From a virus: a stretch of 64,000 nucleotides of DNA. How positions within the stretch are numbered: position 1 is the first letter of the stretch; every line of letters begins with the position of its first letter. Below, in pieces: positions 8,692-16,159 of this stretch. The position numbers and the translations under genes are program-made. The stretch is from positions 1 through 64,000 of the IMG/VR virus record IMGVR_UViG_3300025108_000015; one strand, 5' to 3'. The notes under the pieces were generated by a model. The model was not told the origin of the DNA. It was given only the letters and a program-made list of their open reading frames with translations, and did not search any database.

Positions 8692-8703
8692 CTATTTATT
8701 AGA
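8692..8703 (+). promoter_or_regulatory. Candidate late promoter, CTATTTATTAGA
   Basis: Located 22 bases before the tail tube start at 8726, which also has an AATAGGAG ribosome-binding site. It matches the late motif except in the last positions. Confidence 0.5.
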
Positions 8704-8725
8704 AAGAGATAATAGGAGATTATAA

Positions 8726-9214
8726 ATGGCACAGCTATTAGACCCAAATGAAATTATGTTCACCAACTTCGAACCGAAGATGTCAAATCGGTTCATTATG
8801 TATATTGAAGGAATTCCTGCATACTTGGTGAAAACCGCTGCAAGACCTGAAATTACAAATGGTAAGGTGACTATTGACCATATCAACACCCGTAGATATG
8901 TAAAAGGTCGTTCTGAGTGGAGTGACTTATCAGTAACTTTATACGATCCAGTAGTACCATCTGCTGCACAAGCTACTATGGAGTGGGTAAGACTACACCA
9001 CGAATCGGTAACTGGTCGTGATGGTTATTCTGACTTCTACAAAAAAGATATCACATTTAACAGTTTGGGTCCTGTTGGTGATAAAGTAGAAGAGTGGACA
9101 CTAAAAGGAGCATTTATCCAATCTGCTAATTTCTCTGACATGGATTATAGTGGTGAAGATATCGCTACTGTTGAAATGACATTGACTTACGATTACGCAA
9201 TACTACAATACTAA
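8726..9214 (+). CDS. 19: Tail tube protein gp19
   Basis: This 162-aa protein has the length (163 aa in T4) and features of T4 gp19: SNRFIMYIEGIPAYLVKTAARPEI, RYVKGRSEWSDLSVTLYDPVVPSAAQATMEWVR, and an ending TVEMTLTYDYAILQY. It polymerises into the inner tail tube through which DNA passes. It lies directly after the sheath gene, as in T4, and is followed by a strong terminator. Confidence 0.97.
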   Translation: MAQLLDPNEIMFTNFEPKMSNRFIMYIEGIPAYLVKTAARPEITNGKVTIDHINTRRYVKGRSEWSDLSVTLYDPVVPSAAQATMEWVRLHHESVTGRDGYSDFYKKDITFNSLGPVGDKVEEWTLKGAFIQSANFSDMDYSGEDIATVEMTLTYDYAILQY

Positions 9215-9240
9215 AATATTGATTGTAAAATGAAAACTGA

Positions 9241-9270
9241 AAACCCTCACGTAATTGTGGGGGTTTTTTA
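9241..9270 (+). terminator. Rho-independent terminator after tail tube gene
   Basis: ACCCTCAC pairs with GTGGGGGT around a short GTAATT loop, followed by a run of T. It ends the sheath-tube transcription unit. Nearly the same stem recurs at 9594. Confidence 0.88.
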
Positions 9271-9281
9271 ATTTAAAAATA

Positions 9282-9303
9282 ATACTTATATAAGGTTAAC
9301 CAA
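9282..9303 (+). promoter_or_regulatory. Candidate late promoter with GGTTAACC palindrome (copy 1)
   Basis: The element is ATACTTATATAAG followed by GTTAACCAA. It is 22 bases long and matches 9643-9664 at all but one position. It lies directly after a terminator and 18 bases before the 81-aa gene. Confidence 0.6.
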
Positions 9304-9320
9304 ATAATAAAGGAGAATAT

Positions 9321-9566
9321 ATGTTATCAATCATTAGAGACGCGTCTACAAAAGTAATCGTATTCGCATCATACGGAAACGTAACACAATCAGAAACCGG
9401 TGTAACTTGTGATGTAATCAGTGACCTTTCAGGTGAAGATTATGGTACAGCTGCTGGTTATGAAAAAGTAGAAGTTGACATGCAATTACCGGAGTCTTAC
9501 GCGGGTGGAACACACGCACTTATAGAAGACGGCGCTGGTTATAGATTTGACGCAGTAAGTGGATAA
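9321..9566 (+). CDS. Small unknown protein in its own promoter-terminator cassette
   Basis: This 81-aa acidic protein has a strong AAAGGAG ribosome-binding site. No family is recognised. It reads as a compact beta-rich domain (STKVIVFASYGNV, TGVTCDVISDLSG, YEKVEVDMQLPESY, HALIEDGAGYRFDAV), without membrane segment or cysteine pair. It has a private late promoter and terminator between tail genes, which suggests strong independent expression. A small virion decoration or head protein is one guess. Confidence 0.75.
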   Translation: MLSIIRDASTKVIVFASYGNVTQSETGVTCDVISDLSGEDYGTAAGYEKVEVDMQLPESYAGGTHALIEDGAGYRFDAVSG

Positions 9567-9593
9567 TATCACTTTATACTTTTAAAATTTTAG

Positions 9594-9621
9594 AAACCCT
9601 CACCATTGGTGGGGGTTTTTG
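9594..9621 (+). terminator. Rho-independent terminator after 81-aa gene
   Basis: ACCCTCAC and GTGGGGGT flank a CATTG-centred loop and are followed by TTTTTG. The stem is the same as at 9241. Confidence 0.87.
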
Positions 9622-9642
9622 TATTATAAATGCCTGAGTTAC

Positions 9643-9664
9643 ATACTTATATATGGTTAACCAA
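9643..9664 (+). promoter_or_regulatory. Candidate late promoter with GGTTAACC palindrome (copy 2)
   Basis: ATACTTATATATG followed by GTTAACCAA, 20 bases before the gp26-like start at 9685. It is the near-exact second copy of the element at 9282. Confidence 0.6.
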
Positions 9665-9684
9665 TAGAATGACAAGGAAAAGTT

Positions 9685-10554
9685 ATGAAAGATTTACAAG
9701 ACGACTATCAAATGTCTAATGAAGAGGCAGTTGAACAATTAAAAAAAGCACATGAGGTGAAACAAGTAAGTGATTACAAGTTTCCAACCGAAATTATCGA
9801 ACTACCATCTCGTGGTTTGGTTTATTCTAAAGACAATCCATTATCGAGTGGTAAAGTAGAGATGAAGTACATGACCGCTAGAGAAGAGGATATTCTAACC
9901 ACTCAGTCATATATCAAAGATGGTTCGGTTTTAGACCGATTATTTCAATCTCTAATTGTATCAAATGGTGATGGAACACCTGTTAAGTATGTAGACCTAA
10001 TAGTGGGTGACAAAAATGCTATTATGATAGCAGCACGAATCTTGGGGTATGGTAAAGAATATAAAGTCGAAGTAAATGACCCGTTTAGTAATAATACTCA
10101 AAATGAAATCATTGACCTTACTCAATTTGATAATAAAGAATATGATGGTTCACATCAATTAGAACAAAACAAAAACGAATTCGAGTTAGAACTTCCACAA
10201 TCTAAGAGAAAACTGACATTTATGATTACAACCGAATCTAAGGATAGGAAAGTAAAGCATATACTCAAAGAAGAACGTAAGAAAAATCGTAAACTAAAAA
10301 ACGAAACAAGTTCTGAACTAACCACCCGACTAAAGCAAACAATTTTATCAGTAGATGGTGACTATGACCAGCGTATAATTGATAATTTTGTAGATAATGA
10401 GTTATTTGCTCAAGATAGTAGAGCTCTTAGAACATATATTAAAAAAGTTTCTCCTGATATGGATTTAGAATGGGAATTCATTTCGGAGGAAACTGGGGAA
10501 GGGAGGTTTATGTCCTTACCTATGGACGTGACCTTTTTTTGGCCTGAAGATTAA
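9685..10554 (+). CDS. gp26-like baseplate hub/tail assembly chaperone
   Basis: This 289-aa protein contains FPTEIIELPSRGLVYSKDNPLSSGKVEMKYMTAREEDILTTQSYIKDGSVLDRLF, the conserved opening of the T4 base-plate family (PF12322, gp26) and of related tail assembly chaperones. This family works during hub and tail assembly. The middle is very charged (KHILKEERKKNRKLKNETSSE). The frame ends in VTFFWPED just after a seven-T run, and a second open frame continues in the +1 register (10541-10750). That arrangement is typical of chaperone pairs made by programmed frameshifting. Confidence 0.78.
   Translation: MKDLQDDYQMSNEEAVEQLKKAHEVKQVSDYKFPTEIIELPSRGLVYSKDNPLSSGKVEMKYMTAREEDILTTQSYIKDGSVLDRLFQSLIVSNGDGTPVKYVDLIVGDKNAIMIAARILGYGKEYKVEVNDPFSNNTQNEIIDLTQFDNKEYDGSHQLEQNKNEFELELPQSKRKLTFMITTESKDRKVKHILKEERKKNRKLKNETSSELTTRLKQTILSVDGDYDQRIIDNFVDNELFAQDSRALRTYIKKVSPDMDLEWEFISEETGEGRFMSLPMDVTFFWPED
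10534..10540 (+). promoter_or_regulatory. Putative programmed frameshift slippery site (T7)
   Basis: Zero-frame codons are ACC TTT TTT TGG. A peptidyl-tRNA on TTT at 10537 can slip +1 (or -2) onto an identical TTT, and the next codon is then GGC at 10541. The -1 frame hits TGA at once, so only +1/-2 is productive. Tail chaperone genes of many phages frameshift, and phage Mu uses -2. A homopolymer sequencing error is the main alternative. Confidence 0.6.
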
Positions 10555-10750
10555 TTACAGACAGCAACTACATTCACATATTTTTGATTTAATTTATCAC
10601 GGAAATGGTGGGTTTACTTGGAACGATGTGTATAATATGCCAGTTTGGGCCCGTAAGTTTTACATCAGTAAAATTTTAGAATTTAAACAAGCTGAAAAAA
10701 AAGCAAATACAGAATCTATAAATAAATCACAAAGGGGAACACGAAAATAG
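10541..10750 (+). CDS. gp51-like frameshift extension of the tail assembly chaperone
   Basis: This is a 69-aa open frame in the +1 register relative to the gp26-like gene, without a usable start of its own at its beginning. It contains YRQQLHSHIFDLIYHGNGG, FTWNDVYNMPVWARKFY and ISKILEFKQAEKK. The 'DVYNMP..ARKFY' pattern and lysine-rich tail resemble the second part of gpG-gpGT-type chaperones and T4 gp51-like products. After a shift at the T7 run it would give a product of about 354 aa. Its stop lies inside the downstream hairpin. Confidence 0.62.
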   Translation, partial: GLKINYRQQLHSHIFDLIYHGNGGFTWNDVYNMPVWARKFYISKILEFKQAEKKANTESINKSQRGTRK

Positions 10751-10759
10751 TTCCCCTTT
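10731..10759 (+). terminator. Hairpin at the end of the chaperone pair
   Basis: AAAGGGGAAC and GTTCCCCTTT form a perfect 10-bp stem with a 9-base loop. No long T run follows; ATATTTATAT begins immediately. It may be a terminator or an RNA processing/stability element. The stop of the frameshift extension falls within it. Confidence 0.65.
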
Positions 10760-10760
10760 G

Positions 10761-10774
10761 ATATTTATATTAAG
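10761..10774 (+). promoter_or_regulatory. Candidate late promoter, ATATTTATATTAAG
   Basis: It starts right after the 10-bp hairpin and lies 17 bases before the start of the 56-aa gene. It is the third stem-loop plus late-promoter pair between 9241 and 10774. Confidence 0.55.
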
Positions 10775-10791
10775 ATAACAACAGGAGATAT

Positions 10792-10962
10792 ATGAATTTT
10801 TTACAAAAACTTGTCGCTCGCAAAGTTTTAAAAGGTATGGAGAAGTTGGCTCAAAAAGACCCGGCTGTCAATAAAAGCTTTAACGATTTAGCTAAAGCGT
10901 CACGCCAACTTAAAATAGACATCGATAATCACATCAAAAACTCTAAAGATACTTTTAAATAA
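10792..10962 (+). CDS. Small basic protein before the tape measure gene
   Basis: A 56-aa frame (ATG 10792, TAA 10960-10962) with an AACAGGAG ribosome-binding site and its own late promoter. It begins MNFLQKLVARKVLKGMEKLA and is lysine-rich and helical. It sits between the chaperone pair and the tape measure gene. The function is not recognised. The good ribosome site and lack of competing frames make it a credible gene. Confidence 0.72.
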   Translation: MNFLQKLVARKVLKGMEKLAQKDPAVNKSFNDLAKASRQLKIDIDNHIKNSKDTFK

Positions 10963-10981
10963 GTAATATTGGATAACCCAA

Positions 10982-13102
10982 ATGGCAAAGACTAATAAGC
11001 AGAGAAACGAAGAGAGTAAGGCTCGTAAGCAGGCTATGGAGGACAATGACTTCCTTAATAGCCAAGCCGACCTACTTAATCGTAAAATGCAAGACCAAAT
11101 TGAAAATGCCAAGGAGTTGGGTAAGCTTAGAAAAAACTTACTAAGTGGAATGGTTGATGAGGTTGATAATCTTGAGCAACAAAGGGAATTATTAGAAGAC
11201 TACGAAACGTCAATGAAAGAGTTGGTGGATGGTAGAACTACACATGGTCGAAATTTAAAAGAAGAAGTAGATACACTCAAGGATGTAATCAAGACTGAAG
11301 AACGGAGGCGGGACTTACAAGGTGAACTTGAGACCAAAGCAAATGGTATGTTAGATGGTCTTGAAGGTCAAATCAAAAATATCCCACTCATTGGGGGATT
11401 ATTAGCATCTACAATGGACTTTGGTGGATTAAAAAAACAAATGGGTGGTATTATGAAGGGTATTACCCAACAATTCGTAATGTTAACTGCTGCGGGAGTT
11501 CCCGCTGGTAAGGCAATTGCAATGTCGTTTAGGTCAGCAATCCCATCTATAATATCATTTGGGGCAAGTTTATGGGCCGCAATTTCACCACTCCTACCGA
11601 TTATTCTTCCTATTATAGCCGCAATGGTTCTATTGAAAAAAGCACTTGGAGTTGACCAACAAGTAGCTGATTTAAGTCGTGAGATGGGTATTGCTAATAG
11701 TCAAGCTAAAGAAATGGTTACCAACTTTAATAATATGTCTGTTATGAGTGGTAACTTGAATATTAATACCAAGAGTCTGATTGAGTCTCAAAAACAACTC
11801 GCAGAGTCCATAGGAATGACTGCACAATATTCCGCCAAAATGTTACAAGACCAAATTCACTTGACTAAGTATATGGGTATGTCTGGTGAAGAGGCTGCAA
11901 ACTTCCAAAAGATGTCAGCTGCATCTGGCATGAGTGTTCGTGATATGCAAACCGAAGTAGCATCGACAGTTGGTGGTTTTAATGAACTCACAGGTGCTTC
12001 AGTCGACTTTGCCGGTGTACTAAAAGACATATCCAACTTATCTTTAGAAATGCGTTCTACATTCAAGGGTAATGTTAAAGAGATGGCTATGGCAGTTACT
12101 CAAGCGAAGGCATTGGGTACTACATTACAAGAATCATCGGATGCCGCAGATAATCTTCTTAATATGGAAAGTTCACTTCAAGCCGAGATGAAAGCAAGAG
12201 TGTTAACTGGTGTTAACCTCAATAACACTGCTATCCGTGCAGCACAACTAGCAGGTGAACAAGGTGAAGTATTACGACTCCAAGCAAAACAAATGAGTGA
12301 GATTGGTGATGTGAGTCAAAAGTCACGAATCCAACAAAAGGCAATTGCAGATGCAATGGGTATGTCAGTTGACCAAATGTTGAAGATGAATGAACAGCAA
12401 ATGGTTATGAATAAGTTGGGTGTTAAAAACTTAGACAATGTAAGTAAGGAACAACTAATGAGTGCCGGTCTATCTGATGAAAAGGCCAAGCAAATGATAC
12501 TTGATAGAGAGAAACAATCTCAACAAGAAAAGATGAGTGCTGCAATGGATAAGATGAATGCAGCTCTTGCTGAAGCAGGTGCTATTATTCTTCCAGTTGT
12601 TGGTTACTTGGTTGACCTGATTCTACCAACGATAATTAATTCGTTCAAAATGGTAGGTGCGATATTCAAACTTCTTAGAGGGTTTATTACATTATTTACT
12701 GACCCAATTGAGGGTATTAAGATGATGGGTCAGGCAATTTATGACTTTGTTGTAGCACCATTTCAATGGGTTGGTGACACGATTGGTGCTCTATTTGGGG
12801 GTGGTGGCACTAAATCCACTGGATATGACGAGGGTGCATCCGACTCCATAGATGATGGTGTAATTACACCAAGTGGTGATGTAATCAAAACCAATCCGGC
12901 AGACTTTATTATGGCAACTACCAATCCAGCAGCAATGGCCGGTAAATTAGCAGGTGATAGTGCCGGTGGTGGTATTGACTATGACAGGCTGGCAGCTGCA
13001 ATGGGTAACCAACCTCTTCAAATTGTAGTAGATGGTAGAGTAATTAGTGAAATTACTAAGAAACAATCAATGAATAAATCATTTAATAAGCAGATGGGAT
13101 AA
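10982..13102 (+). CDS. Tail tape measure protein
   Basis: This 706-aa protein has a charged coiled-coil N-terminus (about residues 1-120), a hydrophobic segment near 185-220 (SLWAAISPLLPIILPIIAAMVLL), a long alanine/methionine-rich helical middle, and a second hydrophobic stretch near 530-560 (IILPVVGYLVDLILPTI). This is the usual layout of tape measure proteins, which set tail length and pass into the host membrane on ejection. In T4 the role is played by gp29 (590 aa). It follows the chaperone pair, the classic order in tailed phages. The last residues (NKSFNKQMG) are polar. Confidence 0.85.
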   Translation: MAKTNKQRNEESKARKQAMEDNDFLNSQADLLNRKMQDQIENAKELGKLRKNLLSGMVDEVDNLEQQRELLEDYETSMKELVDGRTTHGRNLKEEVDTLKDVIKTEERRRDLQGELETKANGMLDGLEGQIKNIPLIGGLLASTMDFGGLKKQMGGIMKGITQQFVMLTAAGVPAGKAIAMSFRSAIPSIISFGASLWAAISPLLPIILPIIAAMVLLKKALGVDQQVADLSREMGIANSQAKEMVTNFNNMSVMSGNLNINTKSLIESQKQLAESIGMTAQYSAKMLQDQIHLTKYMGMSGEEAANFQKMSAASGMSVRDMQTEVASTVGGFNELTGASVDFAGVLKDISNLSLEMRSTFKGNVKEMAMAVTQAKALGTTLQESSDAADNLLNMESSLQAEMKARVLTGVNLNNTAIRAAQLAGEQGEVLRLQAKQMSEIGDVSQKSRIQQKAIADAMGMSVDQMLKMNEQQMVMNKLGVKNLDNVSKEQLMSAGLSDEKAKQMILDREKQSQQEKMSAAMDKMNAALAEAGAIILPVVGYLVDLILPTIINSFKMVGAIFKLLRGFITLFTDPIEGIKMMGQAIYDFVVAPFQWVGDTIGALFGGGGTKSTGYDEGASDSIDDGVITPSGDVIKTNPADFIMATTNPAAMAGKLAGDSAGGGIDYDRLAAAMGNQPLQIVVDGRVISEITKKQSMNKSFNKQMG

Positions 13103-13106
13103 TTGG

Positions 13107-15854
13107 ATGGCATTAAAAGATTTAAAATCAGATTTGTCTAAGTTTAGAAGACCAACAGAGAAACCACTTTCTGACAAGAAGAGAGTGGATATCCCTAAGT
13201 CTACTAATCAGACCCCATTGTCTCAACTTGTGGACAAGTCCCCATCTGCTCCTAAATCAAATACAACTACACCTAAACAAGGTGTAACTCCAAACAAGTT
13301 TGATAACTCATCAAACTATTTGGGAGAAACGACCCCATCTAAGTTTGATAACTCATCAAACTATTTGGGAGAAACGGCCCCATCTAAAATGTCGTTGGAA
13401 GAACGATACTTAGGACAAACTGAAACACAAGAAGTAAATCAAGGCGATAAATTTAAAGGTGAAACGAAAACGGAAAATATTACTCAAGGAGATAGATTTA
13501 AGGGTCAAACGACTCCTCAAGACTACTCCGGTGAGGAAAAGTTCAAAGGTGAAACCACCCCATCCGAATTCAGATTCATTCAAAACTTCTTAGGTGAGAC
13601 TACGCCAAGTGAATTTAGTTTAACTGAAAAGTTCTTAGGTGAAACAACTCCTACTGAGTTTAACTTAGAAGAGAAGTTCTTAGGTGAGACAACTCCTACT
13701 GAGTTTAACTCAGAAGAGAAGTTCTTAGGTGAGACTACGCCAGCTGATTTTAATTTGAGTGAAAAGTTCTTAGGTGAAACTACACCAACTGAAGTAAACT
13801 ACATTACCGATGTTCATGCAAAGGGGTTTACTTCTGAGTTTAATCGTATGGATGATAGTAAATTTACAGGAATTACATCTCCTAAAGAGTTTAACCAAAA
13901 CTCTTCAAAGTTCTCTAACTTTAAAACCGGATTTACAACAAACGAAGAATCTAAAAAAACGGAATTTGTAGTAGAGTTGTCACAATATTCTGATTTCCAA
14001 AAAATAAATCCTGGATTGTCTTTTGAAGCAGGTTATGGTCAATTTAGAACTGGTGGTGTAACTGGTGATACTCAAAAATACACTCCTGACGGGAATCGAT
14101 ACTCTGATGTATATAAAAGTATTGGTGATATGATGGAGCAACGTAATTCACCATCATTTTTAGATAAGATGTATCACAAATTTAATCTTAAAGATGATTC
14201 ACCAAACTCATTAAACATAATAAAAGCACCTTACATACTCCGCGGTATACAACGTAAAAAAATATCAAAAGGTGAACCTCAATTTTGGGACTTTGGTCTT
14301 GGTATAGATGATGGTCTAATTAGAGGTGGTATTGTAGCATCTACTACACGAGCATTGGTAGATGTCGCAAGGATTGGGTCATTCTTCTTATCAGCAAAAG
14401 GATTATTATGGGGTGTACGACAAATTGGATTACAACGTAGTCAGAAATATGGTAAGACTTGGACACCTGTAAATCTTTTAGCAAGTTTGGCAGGGCAACA
14501 TTTAGGTTTAAAATTTGATAGACCTGACTTAATCCCATTAGGTAAACAGGGTTGGAAATATAATCCCAATGCTTCAATAAATGTAAGCCCATTAAGAACT
14601 TTGTATACCCTTTTCCGATTAAAAGGTATTCGTAACGATGTATTTCCATTGAGGACAGACCTTAAAGGTGGATTTGATTCAATTTATGGAATTGGTGCAA
14701 GTATAACAAATCGATTCATTAATACATTTGACAATAGTGGTACACGATATGGTAATACAACCGCATATATCGGAATAGACAATCGATTCTCAATAGGACC
14801 GACTTCACCATATGCTAAAACGAAAAAAGATAATCCGATTCTTTTTGCTAAAAAGCGTTATGAATTCCAAATAAATGATAGTCTTAGAGCAAATGATGAT
14901 GGTACTAAAACCACATTAGCTAAACAAACCCAAGAAGCCTCACCAATTCCAATCGATGATGTATTTGAAAAAAGAGGATTGTATAAATCTGATGGTAAAA
15001 CTAAAGGTCCTGGTAATGATATAAAAGATTACGAAGCAGTATCATATGGTACGATAGCTAAAATAGCAAATGGTGACAATCCATCAGATTACAAAGGTGA
15101 TTTTAGAAATCTAAAAGATAGTAATTATAATATTGATTCTGCCACGGTAGCTGGTGATGATTATACCGCAAATAATCTAATAACAAAATACGGCCTCGGA
15201 CAAACCTTCAAAACAAATGCAGAACGTTTATCAGAGACCCGACTTGATACGATTGGTACGGCAAACGTAGGTGATGCTGAATTAGATGATATCGTTAAGC
15301 TGGTATTTAAAACCAATAGTAGTAATCTATGTCAATTTAGAGGAACTGTTAGTGGAATTACCGAAACATTCTCACCATCGTGGAATGGTGAAAAGCCAAA
15401 TGGTAGAGCTGATAAAGCTTATATGATGACTGAATTCGAAAGAACATTATCATTTAATTTTAAAGTAATGGCGTACTCGAAAGCGGAATTAGTCCCAATG
15501 TGGGAAAAGTTAAAACAATTAGCAACCTTCGCAATGCCATTTTATGGGAGTAGTACTGGTTATCGTGGAAGAGTTCTTAGTTTTACATTGGGTGATTTAT
15601 GGAAAAATCACAATTCGTTGTTAACATCACTATCGTATACAATGTCCGATGAAGTATCTTGGGACATTAGAAAAGATATAACCATCCCAAGATTTGTAGA
15701 CGTTTCAGTTGGACTCACATTAGTAGGTGACGCAGTTCACAGTGAAAACAGTACTCCTAACTTATACGACTTTGTACCACCACTTGATGGTCCTTCTGCT
15801 CCATTATCTTCCGGAGATGACCTTGGGCAGGGTACAGCAATAAATTTAGTTTAA
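13107..15854 (+). CDS. Large baseplate/tail-tube junction protein with N-terminal 15-aa repeats
   Basis: This is a 915-aa protein. Residues 71-235 are eleven 15-aa repeats of the form FLGETTPTEFNxEEK. The middle (about 370-600) looks like a globular structural domain. The C-terminus (about 725-890) contains FRGTVSGITETFSPSWNG, ERTLSFNFKVMAYSKAELVPMWEKL and RGRVLSFTLGDLWKNHNSLLTSLSYTM. That pattern recalls baseplate or tube-initiator proteins of T4-like and other myophages, where gp48 and gp54 lie near this place. The gene lies between tape measure and gp53-like genes, supporting a baseplate role. The specific gp48/gp54 assignment is not certain. Confidence 0.6.
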   Translation: MALKDLKSDLSKFRRPTEKPLSDKKRVDIPKSTNQTPLSQLVDKSPSAPKSNTTTPKQGVTPNKFDNSSNYLGETTPSKFDNSSNYLGETAPSKMSLEERYLGQTETQEVNQGDKFKGETKTENITQGDRFKGQTTPQDYSGEEKFKGETTPSEFRFIQNFLGETTPSEFSLTEKFLGETTPTEFNLEEKFLGETTPTEFNSEEKFLGETTPADFNLSEKFLGETTPTEVNYITDVHAKGFTSEFNRMDDSKFTGITSPKEFNQNSSKFSNFKTGFTTNEESKKTEFVVELSQYSDFQKINPGLSFEAGYGQFRTGGVTGDTQKYTPDGNRYSDVYKSIGDMMEQRNSPSFLDKMYHKFNLKDDSPNSLNIIKAPYILRGIQRKKISKGEPQFWDFGLGIDDGLIRGGIVASTTRALVDVARIGSFFLSAKGLLWGVRQIGLQRSQKYGKTWTPVNLLASLAGQHLGLKFDRPDLIPLGKQGWKYNPNASINVSPLRTLYTLFRLKGIRNDVFPLRTDLKGGFDSIYGIGASITNRFINTFDNSGTRYGNTTAYIGIDNRFSIGPTSPYAKTKKDNPILFAKKRYEFQINDSLRANDDGTKTTLAKQTQEASPIPIDDVFEKRGLYKSDGKTKGPGNDIKDYEAVSYGTIAKIANGDNPSDYKGDFRNLKDSNYNIDSATVAGDDYTANNLITKYGLGQTFKTNAERLSETRLDTIGTANVGDAELDDIVKLVFKTNSSNLCQFRGTVSGITETFSPSWNGEKPNGRADKAYMMTEFERTLSFNFKVMAYSKAELVPMWEKLKQLATFAMPFYGSSTGYRGRVLSFTLGDLWKNHNSLLTSLSYTMSDEVSWDIRKDITIPRFVDVSVGLTLVGDAVHSENSTPNLYDFVPPLDGPSAPLSSGDDLGQGTAINLV
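13317..13811 (+). repeat. 45-bp coding tandem repeats (11 copies)
   Basis: Eleven in-frame 15-codon units run from residue 71 to 235 of the 915-aa protein. The core is [FY][LK]GETTP. Units 7-10 are close copies; units 1-5 have diverged (for example FKGETKTENITQGDR). The repeat is likely extended and could act as a linker or a peptide array binding a partner on the baseplate. Confidence 0.92.
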
Positions 15855-15857
15855 ACT

Positions 15858-16154
15858 ATGAATAGATATGATGACATAGAACTCCGTAAAGATAAAACCG
15901 GCCGTAGATTTAAGTCTACTGTAAAATTACCTATTATAGAACCACAAAATAGTGATATATACATAATAGGTATGGTAGGTGATAGATTGGATACGTTAGC
16001 TTATAAGTATTATAATAAATCATCGTATTGGTGGATTATAGCAAGAGCAAATAATATTGGTAATGGTGATTTTGTAGTACCAATTGGTAAACAATTAAGA
16101 ATACCACAAAGTATAGAACAAATAGTAAATGCGTACAACCAATTAAATAGTTAA
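15858..16154 (+). CDS. gp53-like baseplate wedge protein (LysM-like)
   Basis: This 98-aa protein contains IIGMVGDRLDTLAYKYYNKSSYWWIIARANNIGNGDFVVPIGKQLRIP. This is the LysM-like pattern (D.L..A..YY....YW.I...N.I.....+..G..L.IP) found in T4 gp53 and in tail proteins of the gpX kind. gp53 joins baseplate wedges around the hub. It is about half the length of T4 gp53. It starts 3 bp after the upstream gene and lies 5 bp before the hub-like gene. Confidence 0.72.
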   Translation: MNRYDDIELRKDKTGRRFKSTVKLPIIEPQNSDIYIIGMVGDRLDTLAYKYYNKSSYWWIIARANNIGNGDFVVPIGKQLRIPQSIEQIVNAYNQLNS

Positions 16155-16159
16155 TAGTT

